Program-made: the position numbers and the translations under genes
In this document: positions 1 to 14,400 of the stretch, piece by piece
Layout of the letters: the number at the start of each line of letters is the position of its first letter
How positions within the stretch are numbered: the first letter of the stretch is position 1
Assembly: GCF_964340395.1 (NCBI RefSeq)
Contig: NC_135563.1
Coordinates: forward strand, 9,948,575-10,012,574
Length of the DNA stretch: 64,000 nucleotides
Origin: Glandiceps talaboti
Taxonomy: Eukaryota > Hemichordata > Enteropneusta > Spengelidae
Direction: 5' to 3'
Notes under the pieces: generated by a model
Databases searched by the model: none
What the model was told of the DNA's origin: nothing
What the model saw: only the letters and a program-made list of their open reading frames with translations

Positions 1-1341
1 ATGATTGACTGATCACAATACAATTACAGTTGTCAAATCTGGACATTTTTTATATATAAATGCTTCTGTTATTGACAGTTGGATTTCAATAACAGGTAAA
101 GAGCTGCAGGAAAGTGTTTTATTGGATCCCTATACATATAAATTCAATGATGTAAATTCTGCAAATGGGTATTTTGAAACAAGAAAAAAACAATACATGA
201 TGAAGGAAAGACAAAAGATGTATAATACAAACAAAAAATAAGGACCTCCCTTTTTGTAATTTATATTAATTATAAACATTAGCTGTAAGCAATCTGAGCA
301 CTTAATTTTTATGAGGAACAATGCATTACAAATATTTGATAAGTAATTTTGATCTATAGCTTTCAGTTTAATTGGTTTTTTTCCTCTCTTTGTAAACTGG
401 GAACTCTTTCTTATTATATGTAATTTGCTTTGAACTTGCAATAAAAACAATTTGAAAACAAAAAACAAATGCACGAACTTGCAAATTGTAAATAAGGTTA
501 TATGAAATATCTCAAATGATGTGTGGAAAAAGAGATAAATTAATCACTTGATTGGTTATTAATAGGTATTTTGGGTTCATTTATTTAGGACGAATATTAA
601 TTACAAAGGCTACAGGCAAAAAGCAGTTCAACATTTTGACATACGGATCTTGTGATCTGTCTTGTATTAGTTAATGCTCCACATATATAAATGTATGTTT
701 GCACCTTGGGCAAAATATTTGAAATTGCATATAATATAACCATTTAATATTCACAACTGACATATTCATTCACCTAATACCTAATTAACCGTAACTTTGA
801 AAATGTAAAAGAATTATTCACTATAGGTTAGGTGCAATCATGTATTATTTAATCGAGAGAAATGTCAAGTGTTACATGTGAATATGTTATATCTGTACAA
901 GTCATGCACACTAATTTATCAAGAAAAATCATATATTTAACAAAGCATATGATGTTTGCATGATATCCTTCAAATAAGCTGGGAATAAACTGCTTAAAGG
1001 AAAATTGAATCTTGAGCTTCAAGAAGCATCAAAAAGTATTATGAAGTTGATAACAATTTTAAGCAAATTGTGATGCTTTGCTGATAATGTTTTGTGAAAT
1101 GGATCATGCAACATATTTGGTGGTACTGAAAAAAGGAAAAAAGGCCTTAGTACATATAACATGGTATTTGCAGCTGTTCTGACTATTCAAAACTATTATC
1201 TCAGCGTTGATGTAGATGCACATATCAACCACCACACTCGTTTACTTGTTTCTTCCTGTCTTTTCATAATTAGAAATAAAATTAACTTCTTCTATTTAAT
1301 TAAAGCTACATGTAGATAATAAAAAAAGTATGAAGACCTAC

Positions 1342-2654
1342 CTCGGGTTTCAATTCCATGCCACCATAGAAAAGCAAGAACAACTAGTAGAATTTTGAAG
1401 GACGGTGCTATGAACAAGGTCCTATGCAAGGCATTGGAATACTAATCAAGAAAACAAAACAAATAGAGAAAATTAGATTCAAGTTTACACATTGACTCCA
1501 TGGATGAGATGAGATGACATGCAAGGCAATGGGTCGAATACTAATGCGGAAACGCATAATTAACACTGTATTTTTCCCATTGGCAGATTCTTTTTTTTCA
1601 GTCAGATTGCATCAAAAGTCTATCATTTTGTAAGCATAACAATTTTCATAATATTAAAAAATAGAAATTTACACTGTTTAGAAATTGATTCCATAGATTG
1701 TAATAAAACAAAAAAAAATAATATTAACAACACATAATAGCAGCTATAACACAACAACAATTGCAACAAAAGCAGTGATGGATAATATATTCATGATCGA
1801 AAATATTGGGCAGGTCACATGCTATGTACTGATTTTGAGATTCAATTGCAGTGCAGTCTTCTACTAGTGTATTGCAATATAAAGGATAATTGGAGCATTT
1901 TGTATTATATTGAAAGATATAGGTCAGACAAGCTGAGATTTAAGCATGACAAGTCTATGTGTGATGAGCCTTTCCCTTGGGTAATTACTTTACTCATGGC
2001 ATACCAAACATAATATCATACACTCTCACAAATCAAGCATCCCTCTACGTGGAATAGATATGGCTTGAACCATAGACGTTGGCGAGACAGAGAGAGAGAG
2101 ATAGACAATGTCTTGAAATTCTAAGTCATCTGCCACAAAACATACTAATATAGGACTATGTACATGTATACATGTGACCCCATAAGGTTGGAGATATAAG
2201 GTTTTTTCTAATAGAAAAATCAATTTTCTGGACTGCAACTTTTCTCATTTTTTTTATGCAATGATTAATATGCTATCATACAGTTTCATGAGCAAAACCT
2301 AGAGAGTTTAATCACTTTTATGTCTTCAAGCTCTGTCTGCATGACATCCTGGGATACTGAAAGTTCAGCAATTAAATCATGTGACCATGAAACTAATTTT
2401 TCAATGAAAATGTTTGACAATACATTGTGTAATTTAACAAATCTCTATAAGGTCAGCGACTATGGTTGATGGTCAGGAATCAAACTAATATAATACCGCA
2501 TCATCATTAATTGTAATACCATCTGTAGCAACGTTTACTAACTATGGATTTTTATGAGCCGACAAAATATTTAGCTCATGTAACAACATTGAGCAACATG
2601 TCGACTGTATAATAACAGCTAGTCAACAAGTAACCATGCCATTCTAAAAATATT

Positions 2655-2706
<52 letters not shown>

Positions 2707-5700
2707 ACATAACTCTATTGCACATTGTAACAGTCTTTCAAATATAGACGGTGTAAGAACTGCCCGCAAGTAATTACCTTTCAACATAATTATCAGCTCA
2801 CAGCTCACTTGTAACTGTACCCTTTCCAATATTGATGTCATTTTTATATAGTGTGATAACAGTCCACAAGTAACCATGTTTTTTTGAATATTGATAGGTG
2901 TATTAATAACAGCCCACAATTACAAAATTTAACTGTCTTCCATATATTGATGGGTATAACAATCCTCACGTACTTGCCCTTTAATTTAATTCTCAGTCCA
3001 CACACACATATATGTAACTGTACCCTTTGTAATGTTGATACTGTCAAAGTGTAATAGTAACCCACAGGACAATGTGTCTTTTCTAATATTGACAGTGTAA
3101 TAACACCCTAAATATAACAGTGCCCTTTCTAATATTGATACTATTAGACAGTTTTATAACAACCCAAAAATACTGTGCCCTACACAATACAGTGCAACAA
3201 CAGCCCACAAGTAACTGTGTCCTTCATAATACTGACAGACAGACAGTGTAACAACAGCCCACAAGTAACTGTCCTTTGATAGTGTAACAACAGCCCACAA
3301 GTAACTGTGTCCTTCATAATATTGATAGACAGTGTAAAAACAGCCCACAAGTAACTGTCCTTTGATAGTGTAACAACAGCCCACAAGTAACTGTGTCCTT
3401 TCCACACATATAAAGAGAACCTATTACCAGAAGAAACAATTAAGTCTTAGACTAATATATAGCGCATTACCTATTTATAGCTAAATGCAATTAAATTGTT
3501 CAGACTTAATTTGTCCCTGAGGAAACATTAAAAGGTATATATACTTTTTTCCAATGAAATAGCATGTACAACTGTACTTTCCATTGCTTTTAATTGTTTA
3601 TGTTACAGCATTCCTGTGGTGCTCCCTAAATACATAGAAGTTATTTTTTTGTAGGGGTAACACAAACTCTTTTTTTTTTGTCACAGCAACATTTTGTACA
3701 CACATAAAAAGTAGTTACATACATAGTTACACTGAAATGGTGTCTGTATATGAAAGATTAATAAATAAATAAATAAATAAAAAATAGTGTTTTTAAAGGA
3801 AAAGTCCGGTCAGACTTATTTTTGCATTTAGTACACCTGTATTGATTTACTTGTTTTAAAAATGATCTTGGGTGATATTAAAGTGGATATATAGATGAGA
3901 ATTGCATACTTATTTTAGAATTTTAATTTTTTTACTTTAAAAAACAATGTGAAATAATATATATCAAGTCATTGTTTGCGGTAAGTCAATAAATTACAAA
4001 AAAGATGTAAAAAGTGTAAAAACCTTGTTATTGTACATGTAGTACACTAACAAACATTTTTACACATTTTTTTTTTAATGTTTTGCAATTTATAAGTTAT
4101 AAACAAGGACTTCATATATGTTATTTCACATTGTTTTTTCAAGTAGAAAAACATAGTAAGGTTATTTTATAAATTAAAAATCCACAATAAATACCCCAAA
4201 TCTCATCCATATGGCCACTTTAAAAAATAGTACCGGGTTGACTTGTTTAACTATGGAATCTTGATTTCACGCTGTCATGATGACATTACGAATCACCTAT
4301 TACTGGTTATCTCTGTGGCTTGACAAACACTGACAGTGTCACGACAGAGATTTGAAATGCCTATGAAATGTTTCCTACTACATGTACACACTTCTGAAAT
4401 CTGGCATATGTTGATTCAGAATCAACTGCTATGAATTGAAATTTGCAGAAAAGTTGTCGGAAAAGTAATCTCCACTTTAGCTTCTACATCCTGTTTTTAA
4501 TATGTCAGAAATCAAAATAACATGTCACTGAAATATCCGTCACAATGCAAATTGTTATAGTTGATTGATGCTTCCTTTTAAAAAGCATTTAAAAACTGAA
4601 TCTGATTTTGAATCAATAGCTGTAGATTTAATTTCAAAGAAAAGTTATCATAACCCACGTATATTTTAACTAAATCACTTATCCTAGCTTCTTCAGCTGT
4701 TATTGTACATGATTCAAAGACATACGCATGTCATATGGCTGCAAAATATACTAGGTAATTATATGTTCCTCGTTTGTAACTACTACACAATGTGATTCCA
4801 TGGCAAGGACACAATGTTTTTGGTTGTTATCACAACACTTGTTGTTAGTTTTGGTTTCTACATGCACATCCTGTCTTTCATTGTTCTGGAGAATTAAAAC
4901 AATTTTGAAGCTGCATTTCCGCGAGTATAGACTAATGGTGTTACTGGCAATTCAGCTCCTGGGTATGTCATTGGCTATTTTGGTAGTATCGCCGTATTCC
5001 ATTTGGGGCATTTCGTAAGGTTTCTAATGATAGATTATGCCATTATCACTACAGTACAGTAACCTCATTTTGTGTGACACTGTAAACCTAACTCTACACT
5101 TTTCACTAATTTTGTCTGTTTATCTAACTGATCCATACATACTATTGATATTAATGGACAACAGAGGTGAATGATAATAATAGGCATTTTGATGACAAAC
5201 CAATCTGAAATAATCACTAATAACTGTCCTAATCGCTAATGTTTGATCCTATTGCTATCTAGAGATATAGGGTCTGTCAGGAAAGGATGGAGAACAAGAC
5301 AGTCCGAGACACGTACTGGCCATATACATGTATATATACAAGTGTATCGCTGACATGAAGTACATTAATTTATGTGTGTTTCGGTAACTATACACATGTG
5401 TAGGTTCACGCCTACCTCTGAATAAAAACTATACACGCATACAGAAAGCTATCATTATCAGATGTGTGTACAATGAACTGGTCATACATATACATTAATT
5501 TTGTATTTTGTATATGTGATGGAAAATTACTGTTTACACAAACTGGCACAAGCTGAATTTATAAGCTTTTTACTCAAGTGAAAATACTTAGTACACAAAA
5601 ACCTTGATTAACCTATTCGACTAGCATAATGGCAATTAGTGCATGCATTCTATGACAATAAAACTGTTTTCCGGCATCATAAGAGTAGTTGATTGCAAAG

Positions 5701-8700
5701 TACGGATTTCCTCAAAATTTTGCGTATGTACAATAAATTATGTCACTGGATCATTTACAAGTTCAGGTTAGAGTCTAGTTATAATTGCAAGTGATCATTA
5801 AGTTATGCTTCAGTAAGTAGAATACTGCAGGGACCTTAAAAACATAAAGCAAAAATTTAGCCCCTGAAATGCATTACACAGCTTGTGCCCCTTTAAAATC
5901 ATATGCCTCAACTACCGTTGATTTTAATGATTCGATTTGCCCTTTGATCTTGCCTTACACAATATATTCATCTTATATCCCTTAACCTTTCACCAAATCA
6001 ATCTGCCAAGCAGTTTCTGAATTATGAGTTTTGACCCAATTTGTAAGTGGAGAGACAGATCATTTTTCCGTGAACAGCGTTTTTGTGTGTATACACACTG
6101 AGGAACACAGAGTCTCAACTGTCTGATCGATTTGCTGATTGGTTTTGGAATTAAATCATTTATTGATAACATTACTAGATAACATTTTTCAATCTATCAT
6201 AAAGGTTACAACTGTATAACATGATCATATTTTGATGATTTTCACATGTATCGGTAACATCCTAATGAGATAGGTGTTTTTTGTGCACAGACACACATGC
6301 ACGCATGCATGCACACATGCACGCATATGCACTGACAATGACAGGCACTTAAAATACCTTATATATACCGGTATATCAACTAAATCAACATAATCAACAT
6401 GCTATTGAGCTAAAAGTAATGATTTGTAGTGGAAAATGGAATTGGATCAAGTTGAAGAGACTACACGTATACAATATTAAAACAGTAAAACATGCATGCA
6501 GAATGACAACCAGTAAATTGATTTACCCCACAGTACAGGAACCAATTTCCAATCCACAGTAAAACCATAACAGCCCATATCGCTAAGATGGCTGTGTATA
6601 TATCCGGCATAGCAGATTCATCGCTGCTGAGGTGACTCCGGTCAGGGTTAAGAAGTGACAGCCGCCACTGCAATGCAATCAAATAACTGCATTTAACCTA
6701 TCATGCAAAATGACATAATGGCTGAAAGAAAAAAGATACATGCAACAGACTTAACTCGATCTGTATAACTGCAAATGTGCACCTGGGCCTTATACACACG
6801 TAAGCTAATATAAAACACACCGAAAGTCCCCAATGTTCCCTATAGGTTGCCATATCAACTAGCTATTAATCTCAACTCCATGTTAACTACATGTGCAGTG
6901 ATTGAATAGGGCTGTGACAGCAATATTGGCACAGATAACCCGAGTCTTTCAAACACATTGATGGAAATAGATTATCAATGAATGACTGTACATCTTTCAT
7001 GATAACACAGGAAATTTACATTCCATATCTTGAATACTGACAATAAACCTGCGTTTCCAATTGTTTTCTTCAAAAAGCACCTATCTAAGTATCTTTCACT
7101 GATTTTGATTTTAAGGAAATTAATAATGACATTATAAGATATGCATGAAGCTTTGCAGTCATGGATAATATTAAACAGAATCAGAAATGTGTTAATATAA
7201 TATTACTAGGTAATAACTGGAGTATACCTGAGGTATCGATTTAAATCTAGGTTAATTGCCATATACGATTTTGTTCTCTCAAATTTCTGCATAGTCACTG
7301 CTTTATAATCATGTCTGTTTACTCCAGTTTCACTTCACTGACAAATGGATCCATGTTAACACTGATTATACAATGTTACTGCTGAAGTACTCAAGTCAAT
7401 ACCTCAGGATATAAAGTACAGCGAACTGGGAGCAGTGAAATAATTGATTGGGGGCAGCATACATTTGTAACTTTAACTGTCTCTGTTGTCATCATGAAAT
7501 ACCAACGAAGGAATAATTATGTAAAGCATTTGACAACTGTGTCGTGTTATAAAACTCGACTACATGTTTGTATGTTTGTGTACATGTACAGTTAATTTTG
7601 TGACAAGAATAATTCTATATTCATTTTCATCAATTCATAATGTAGCAAGTGTTCACAACATACACAATCCCAACTATTTTAGTGTCAGACTGCATTCATA
7701 TGATATCTTTTATCAATGTTAACTTTCATCAATGTTAACTTTCAAGATTAGTAATATCAGTGGAAATATCACATCTGATAATACAGGGGTTGATCCATTA
7801 TCGTAAACCACAACCTCTTTTATGGCACCATCTTAGATGCACTACGCAGTGTCATGGAAGAAATAACAGCTCTGGTTTGTGAGAATGGGGTTTATTTATT
7901 TATTATTGATTTATCGGATGACAAACGGGGAATAGTCCCATTTATAGGCTCCTTTGATTCAATTTTTGTGCAGGAGGAAACTGGAGTACCAGGGGAAAAC
8001 CTGCATTGTACGGTAGAGTGAAACTGAACAACACTCTTCTTACTTACAGCATGGTAAATTCAATCAAACCCAGCAGACACCTGGCAGGTTCGAACGCAGG
8101 CTGCAGAGGTAAGAGGCATATGAGCTAACCGCTTGGCCACCGCTAACCCACCATTATTATACCACATAATTATACCATATTCAAGCCAAGTTATAGTCTT
8201 TGAACAGAAAATATGGATTATATACCCTGGTTGTTCTACATCACGACAACCTGTATGTGTCTACATCTCTGGTTTTGCTGTGTACAAAACATGAATCGAG
8301 AAGTTCGAAATCGCCATTATTTTGCCTGATTTTTAATAAATTATGCCTGAGCAGGTCATACAAAATGTAGACCCTCCACCAACTGGAGGGTCTATGAGCA
8401 GGTATAATTATATTATTCCCCAATATTTTACTTCATTCAGCTGGAAAATAATCATGACCTAAGGGTTTGTCTAGCAACTTGCAGTGACAAGGCCCCCTTA
8501 GGACACTCATATTTTCCTTAGCTGAATGAAGAAAAATATCCCAATCTTCATCTTCACATGTGTGGGTATGTCTATAAAGAACAGCTCAAAATCTAGTTTC
8601 ATATACTTGTTCAAAATTACTTCTTCCTGACATGCATGCTATGACCACTGTTTCCATATAGTGCTCTTTCACTTGCTAATTCGACACACTACGTTGCACA

Positions 8701-11371
8701 TCCGTGGGGGGGCCATGAGTTCCTTCCTTTAACTATAGTGCTTTAATTTGCATTTCATTTATTATTATCTTGTTGATGATTGATAAGGTATCAACTTGTG
8801 TGCACTCAATATGTTTTTGAACTACATGTGATTGCTGAACAATCCCATTGCAACTTAGCTTGCCAACATCATCACAATCAATTGCTTCACTTCTCGTAAA
8901 CCACTTGTAACGTGATCAATGTCAACCTATTAATTTTAATAACCATGGCTCAAATGGCCATTATCAGCATGTCTGTTCATTGACATAATTACATATTAAA
9001 TAGCCTATATGTAAATTATGCTGCTGTTCACCCCAGTGTTCTGAGTTCTGAGTGTTCATTTACATAATGACATCATTTGAATACAGTCAAATAGGCTGAT
9101 GTGGCATTATCAGGCTCTCCATTGCAACCAATCAGTTTGAGCACGTACTTTAAAACTTATCAGTTTGAATGTGTAATTTTCAAACCATAATAATGGTTTC
9201 ACATTTGATAGTATATCATAAGTGCACGTGGTTAGTGAGAAGTAAAACAAAATCATAGATCATGATAAAGACAGGCTACATTGAGACATGCAAACTCTCA
9301 GAATGTGGTGACAGTAAATGACAAGCGAATGATAGTTTTGATATTCAGACAACTTTTACTAACATTTCCAGGTCAATGTCTTGAAAGAAAGCCTGTACCT
9401 GATAATAGGGGGTAGACACTTGAATGGAATCTCTCTGTCTTTAATACAGTGTTTGGGTTATGCTATAAATATACATTTTTAACTTTGTATATGGTTGCCA
9501 TTTGGTCAAATTTGAATATGTTGCAAAACTAAGAGTCACAAGACTTTGAAATATGGTATCCAAAGGCTTATATCATAACAAAATACTTAGTATAATTAAA
9601 TACCTTGTCTTTGACCTTTAGGGTCAATTACTAAAATCCAGCCATTTCTTGCATATTACAGACACTTGTCATATTTATTTGTTGCCAATTTCGTTTAAAT
9701 CATGTTCACATATGTCACCTTTGTGCTAGGTTTGAAAGACATCGGATTTTGCATATCTTAGAAATGACATATTACAGACGGATGGACCAGATGGACGGAC
9801 GGTACACATTGTAATAGTCCATCATTTGGGACTATAAAAAAATCGTGACAACCTGATTTGTTATAAGCCTTTGGATACCATATTTCATAAGCAGATGGCA
9901 GATGGAAAATGTAGTGCAGTGAATGGAAAGCTTTAAAAAGCAATATCTATCTGATCATCCATCCATCAATCATAAAATGTATTATGCATGATGTAATGTA
10001 CTATCACATTGATTTTGAGGAATTATATACATGTATCAATAAACTAGATTTGAGTCTCTGGGAATACATGTATATAAGGGCCTTGTACTATTGTAACTTT
10101 GCACAGGGAGGGACTAATTAGGATTTTGAAGACTTGTAGTTTTTTTTGCTGGAAAAGTTCATGGTTATCAACTTTTACAGTATTTTCACATGCTACTAAA
10201 TACATAATACTTGGTATAATTAGATATCATCCCCAAATATTTTTTTTGTTCATTCAAGTAAAATATGAGTAACCCAAGGGGCCTTGTCACTGTGAGTTGC
10301 TAGACGGGTAGTGACAAACCCTTGGGAATAATATGACTACCGGTATACCTCAAGTATACATTATTAAAAATCAGGGAAAAAAATGATTATTGAGAACATT
10401 TTGATTCATATTTTGAACACTGCATGTGGAGACACAGATTGTCGTGATGTAGAACGACTAGGGTATATAATTCATATTTTCTCTTCAAACACTATAATAA
10501 CTTGTGCATGGTATAATTACCTGTAACAATATATTGAAAGTAAAATCCTTGAATGTGCAATTTTGATATCAGTTCTACTTAAACGAGTATGATGAGCCAT
10601 CTGGTATTGCTGTGTGTAATGTTTCATATTTTATGAATAAACCTATAGTTTGAACATTTTTTTTGTGATGGAAATGAAACCTATAAGCTTACTGTTCACT
10701 TTTCTGATGATATTGATATTTGACATTGGTATCAGACAGTGAAATAATGCTGCTTTCGAACAGTAATTTCGAAATGAGTGCAAATTGTTTTGGTATGTCT
10801 ACAATGGATCATGATTACACAAATGATTCACTCTGTGTTGAAGTCTTTGAAACTTAAGCTGAGTAAATGCTAAAGTATCATATTAATACTGATATTATTA
10901 TCAGACAGTGAAATAGTGAAATATTGTCGCTTTAGACTTGTAAATTAGAATTGAGTTCAACATTTGAACATTTAGTAACTTGGATCATAATAATAAATAT
11001 TCAAATTGAGTTGGGTAGACAGTCTACTCTTAAGATTTCTGTACATGAAAGATTATTTTGTCAAAATATGGTAGAACTACTAGAAGATAAATTTCATCAT
11101 TTAATTCTTTGTTCTCATTATATGAATGAAAAAAAGGCACTATTTTATTCTTTGTCATTAAATAATTTAGCTTTTCTTCCTTAAATGACAAAAGTAAATT
11201 TTTGCATATTTTGACCTCAGATGATAAACTTCCTCTTGGAAAATTTCTTGTTGCTGTAAACAGTCCTTCAGCAGTCTGCTAAGGGATTGTATTCACATAA
11301 TTTATTTATGTCACTTGTATTTTTGTTTTACCATTATTGCTATGGCATGTTGTCATGCAATAAAGATTGAT

Positions 11372-11422
<51 letters not shown>

Positions 11423-14400
11423 GCGATTGATTGATTAAATACATGCATTTTTCAGTTTGAATTCTAACATGAACAATTTCATGTTGGTTGATAATTCAAC
11501 GGTTCTAAGTGAAGTCTTATCATGATGTAGGAAACTTATAGACATGAAGATGATGAAGAGAGCGTAGGAGGAAATTACAAGCAAGATAGGAAGAAGAGTG
11601 GGAGGAAAGATATACTGTGGTAGTTTAGTCAAACAGGAAACTGATAGAAAGGGAATGGAAGGCTAAGATCTCCTGTTACATCGATCCGTCTAGTCAAATT
11701 GGAACCCGTATCTTATCACGTTCACTTTTTCAAGATAAGCATCATTTGACACTGGCCTACTTAGCCTCAGAGAGTCTGTCTGTGTGTGAATCTTACAACA
11801 CATGAACAAGCTACATCACTTATATTTGATGGCATCTTTAGTAATAACTACTAGTATTTGTACCGATATGGAAAATATATGAAATCTTATAATGGGTAAT
11901 TTTATAGTGTACTATAACAACATGTAGACTAAACGACATTTACCAATACTACAGCAGCACTAAAAGTGTATTATATTTTATGTTGTGTGTCTGTGACCAA
12001 CGAAATAAGGCTAAAAATAGCCACAATTGTAAATCGATAGCTGAAAGTCTAAATATTGGACAAATCATATGACTCAGTAAAGAAAACAGGGGGCAATGGC
12101 ATCACTTGTGGTAATTAAAGGCTAGGCTACTAATACACCAAAATTGTGCACTGCAGCCATTTTATTTACATCGATAATGCATTATCTAAGGAGACATTTC
12201 AATGACTGCACGACACATACTACACATTGTCAATAAGATGAAGATGAGATTTGAATAGTTAGTACGCTAGTTGGTAATTGAATTTCTTCTTTCATGTCTA
12301 TTGCTTAATACAATTTTCAACCTTAATGTGGCCAAAGGTCATGATCATTTCATGTCACTATAATTCAAATTCGATAACAGAGGATGATAGTAGTTATTGA
12401 TACAGATGATAAGAACAAATTTTGACAATTTAGAGTAATTATGGTGTGGGTGTGAGTTGGTGTGTGGGTGTGTGTGTGTGTGGGGGGGGGGAATCTTTTT
12501 AAAATAGGAATTTCATGGTATTGTTGTTGATCAGACTAAAAAGACGCCAATGGAGTAGTAACACACCTGATTAAACTCAATTAGTTCATTCCTCTGTTGT
12601 TATCATCACAGAAACAATTCAGTTTACAATTCAGTTGCTCTATCGGATGATCACACCACATCATCTACTGTATGCTACATACACGACATCAAACCCTAAC
12701 TTGACCTTGGGCCCATGGTTGAGTTTGGCATATGCAGGGTTAACGTTTTTACTTAACCATGGCTCAAAATAAATGTTATTTTAACAACTTCTAACATGCA
12801 ATACAAATTACCAGTAAGTCATAAATATCTTCTTGTCAGAAATATAGAAAAATGACATTCATCAAAAAATATTTCTGAATCATTTGATATCCATTATTAT
12901 TATTTCTTTTGGTGATACACACACCATGTGAAGAATTCTTCAGTGTTCAGAAATAAAATAAATTCTGAAGAGATGTGAACACCACTTACCCTACAGGATT
13001 CTTTTTGTTTAGCTCCATTTGTTTTATTTGGCTGTTTGACTGGGCATTGGAGGATAAAAAAAGTATAAAACTTGCTCTGTTGTTCTTTCCAATAGAGCCA
13101 GTGTTCACCTGGTGCTGATACGTTATATTGTGCCTTTACATGTACGCAATATGAATCGTCACTTTTGATCTTCTTCTCAAGTCGCCGGCATTCCAAACTT
13201 AACGGATTGCTGCTAAACTTTGAAAACTGTGTATGAAATATAAACAGGTACTGAAATACATATATATTTACAAATAGTATCATTCTGTTCAACAGCAATT
13301 ATGTATAACAGTGTTTTCCCTATGGCCATTTACAAGGATGTCAAACAATGTTTGGAAAACAAAAGACATTCATTTGCATAACAAAACATCCAATTCTTAT
13401 GCAAATTTGCCATAATGTTTGCATAAAGTCGTGGTGAGAACACTTAATACTTATTAGTGTTTGGCAGATATTCAAATAATTGTTATTTCAAATTCATTCT
13501 GTGATATTATACATTTTATTGTTTACAGGTGACATTAACCTGTGTCAAATTTCAGTGGCCATGGTAATGGTACACAGGTGTTAAATGTTCACTCTTTGTA
13601 AAGGCTCTCATTTTCAGCTACACCTAATCTTGGAAATGATGTTTAATCAATCATAGATTAAAATCTTGCCAATAAAGGTGATCTTTGTAATTACAGTTTT
13701 TTTTGCTTTTCTTTCATTGAGTCTCAAGGGTCTGGTTGCGTTACTAGCATTGAATAAATTTATGTGTGCGGATGATTAGATAGATATATGGGCAAGCATT
13801 GAATTAGTCCCTGTGCCTACATTCATAATACAAATTAGCTTCATGTTAGGGAGTCTAATCCTTAGTATACCTACCATTATTCTAACCTTAACTCCCTAGC
13901 TTTGATACAAATATGTATCTTTTGTGCAGTCAGTCACTCCACTACAATGTAAGTCTAGGTTCTTGCCAATTTTGCCTCAGCTAAATAGCTGATTGTAGTA
14001 CAAATGTTAGGAATAATTTAAAAACACAAGAAAACTAACTGACTGTAGTAATTTCCCTAGTAAGTATTTAAAGACCCAGGTTTCAATCCCAAATTAGTGT
14101 TTATCTTATTAATGGAACCATACAGACTATAAGATTATATATATGTTCTAGATTTAACTTTTTTTTCTATAGCTTTACTAGACAACTACAATTTTAAATT
14201 TTAATCCTTTTTCAAACTGGGACTTAAAAAGATTACAAACAGGTAATTGAATATACATGTAATAATTAAGAGAAAACTGCCACAGCATAACTGTGAAAAA
14301 TCATTTCTATAGATCTGTATTTTTTAATTTTTGTATTTATTACATTTCATCTGCCTATCTCTCTTGCCTCATTAGTTGTATATATCAGAGTATATCACTT

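Larger units (their letters stand above)
1442..6526 (-). other. GOST gene intron 3
   Basis: This intron holds a CA/TA microsatellite (2656-2706), a degenerate minisatellite (2708-3412), an AAAT run (about 3760-3784) and a TTAA-flanked palindromic element (3878-4223). The rest is unique AT-rich DNA in which I see no convincing exon. A short plus-strand open stretch near 4800-5018 is discussed among the rejected items. Confidence 0.6.
6668..12989 (-). other. GOST gene intron 2
   Basis: This 6.3 kb intron contains a repeat fragment (7797-7890), a tRNA-related SINE (7895-8155), an inverted pair of related repeats (8156-8545 and 10222-10530), a foldback element (9547-9893) and a LINE 3' end (10951-11432). 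The 11650-12989 part has a G/T-rich run near 12440-12492 and otherwise nothing I recognise. Confidence 0.6.

Noticed and set aside
5-241. 78-codon plus-strand open frame, with a possible 66-base exon at 30-95 (TTACAG | ... AACAG|GTAAAG)
   Set aside because: Good splice-like borders and a GHFLYINASV stretch faintly recalling a TNF/C1q-type strand, but too short, at the window edge, with no partner exon; it also lies antisense to the GOST gene's expected path.
3154-3407. Repetitive open frames with YLWAVVTLS-like motif
   Set aside because: Translation of the minisatellite; unit length and frame vary between copies.
4800-5018. Hydrophobic plus-strand open frame ([20 protein letters not shown]) ending at a donor-like GTAAGG
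   Set aside because: Looks like a membrane helix but has no convincing acceptor, no family match I recognise, and lies antisense in a GOST intron.
8080-8150. Possible tRNA-Ser/Leu gene on the minus strand
   Set aside because: Has box A and box B but no acceptor-stem pairing and is fused to a SINE body present elsewhere.
12900-13298. 132-codon minus-strand open frame as a single gene
   Set aside because: Only the part between splice sites (13226-12990) is an exon; the flanks are intron.
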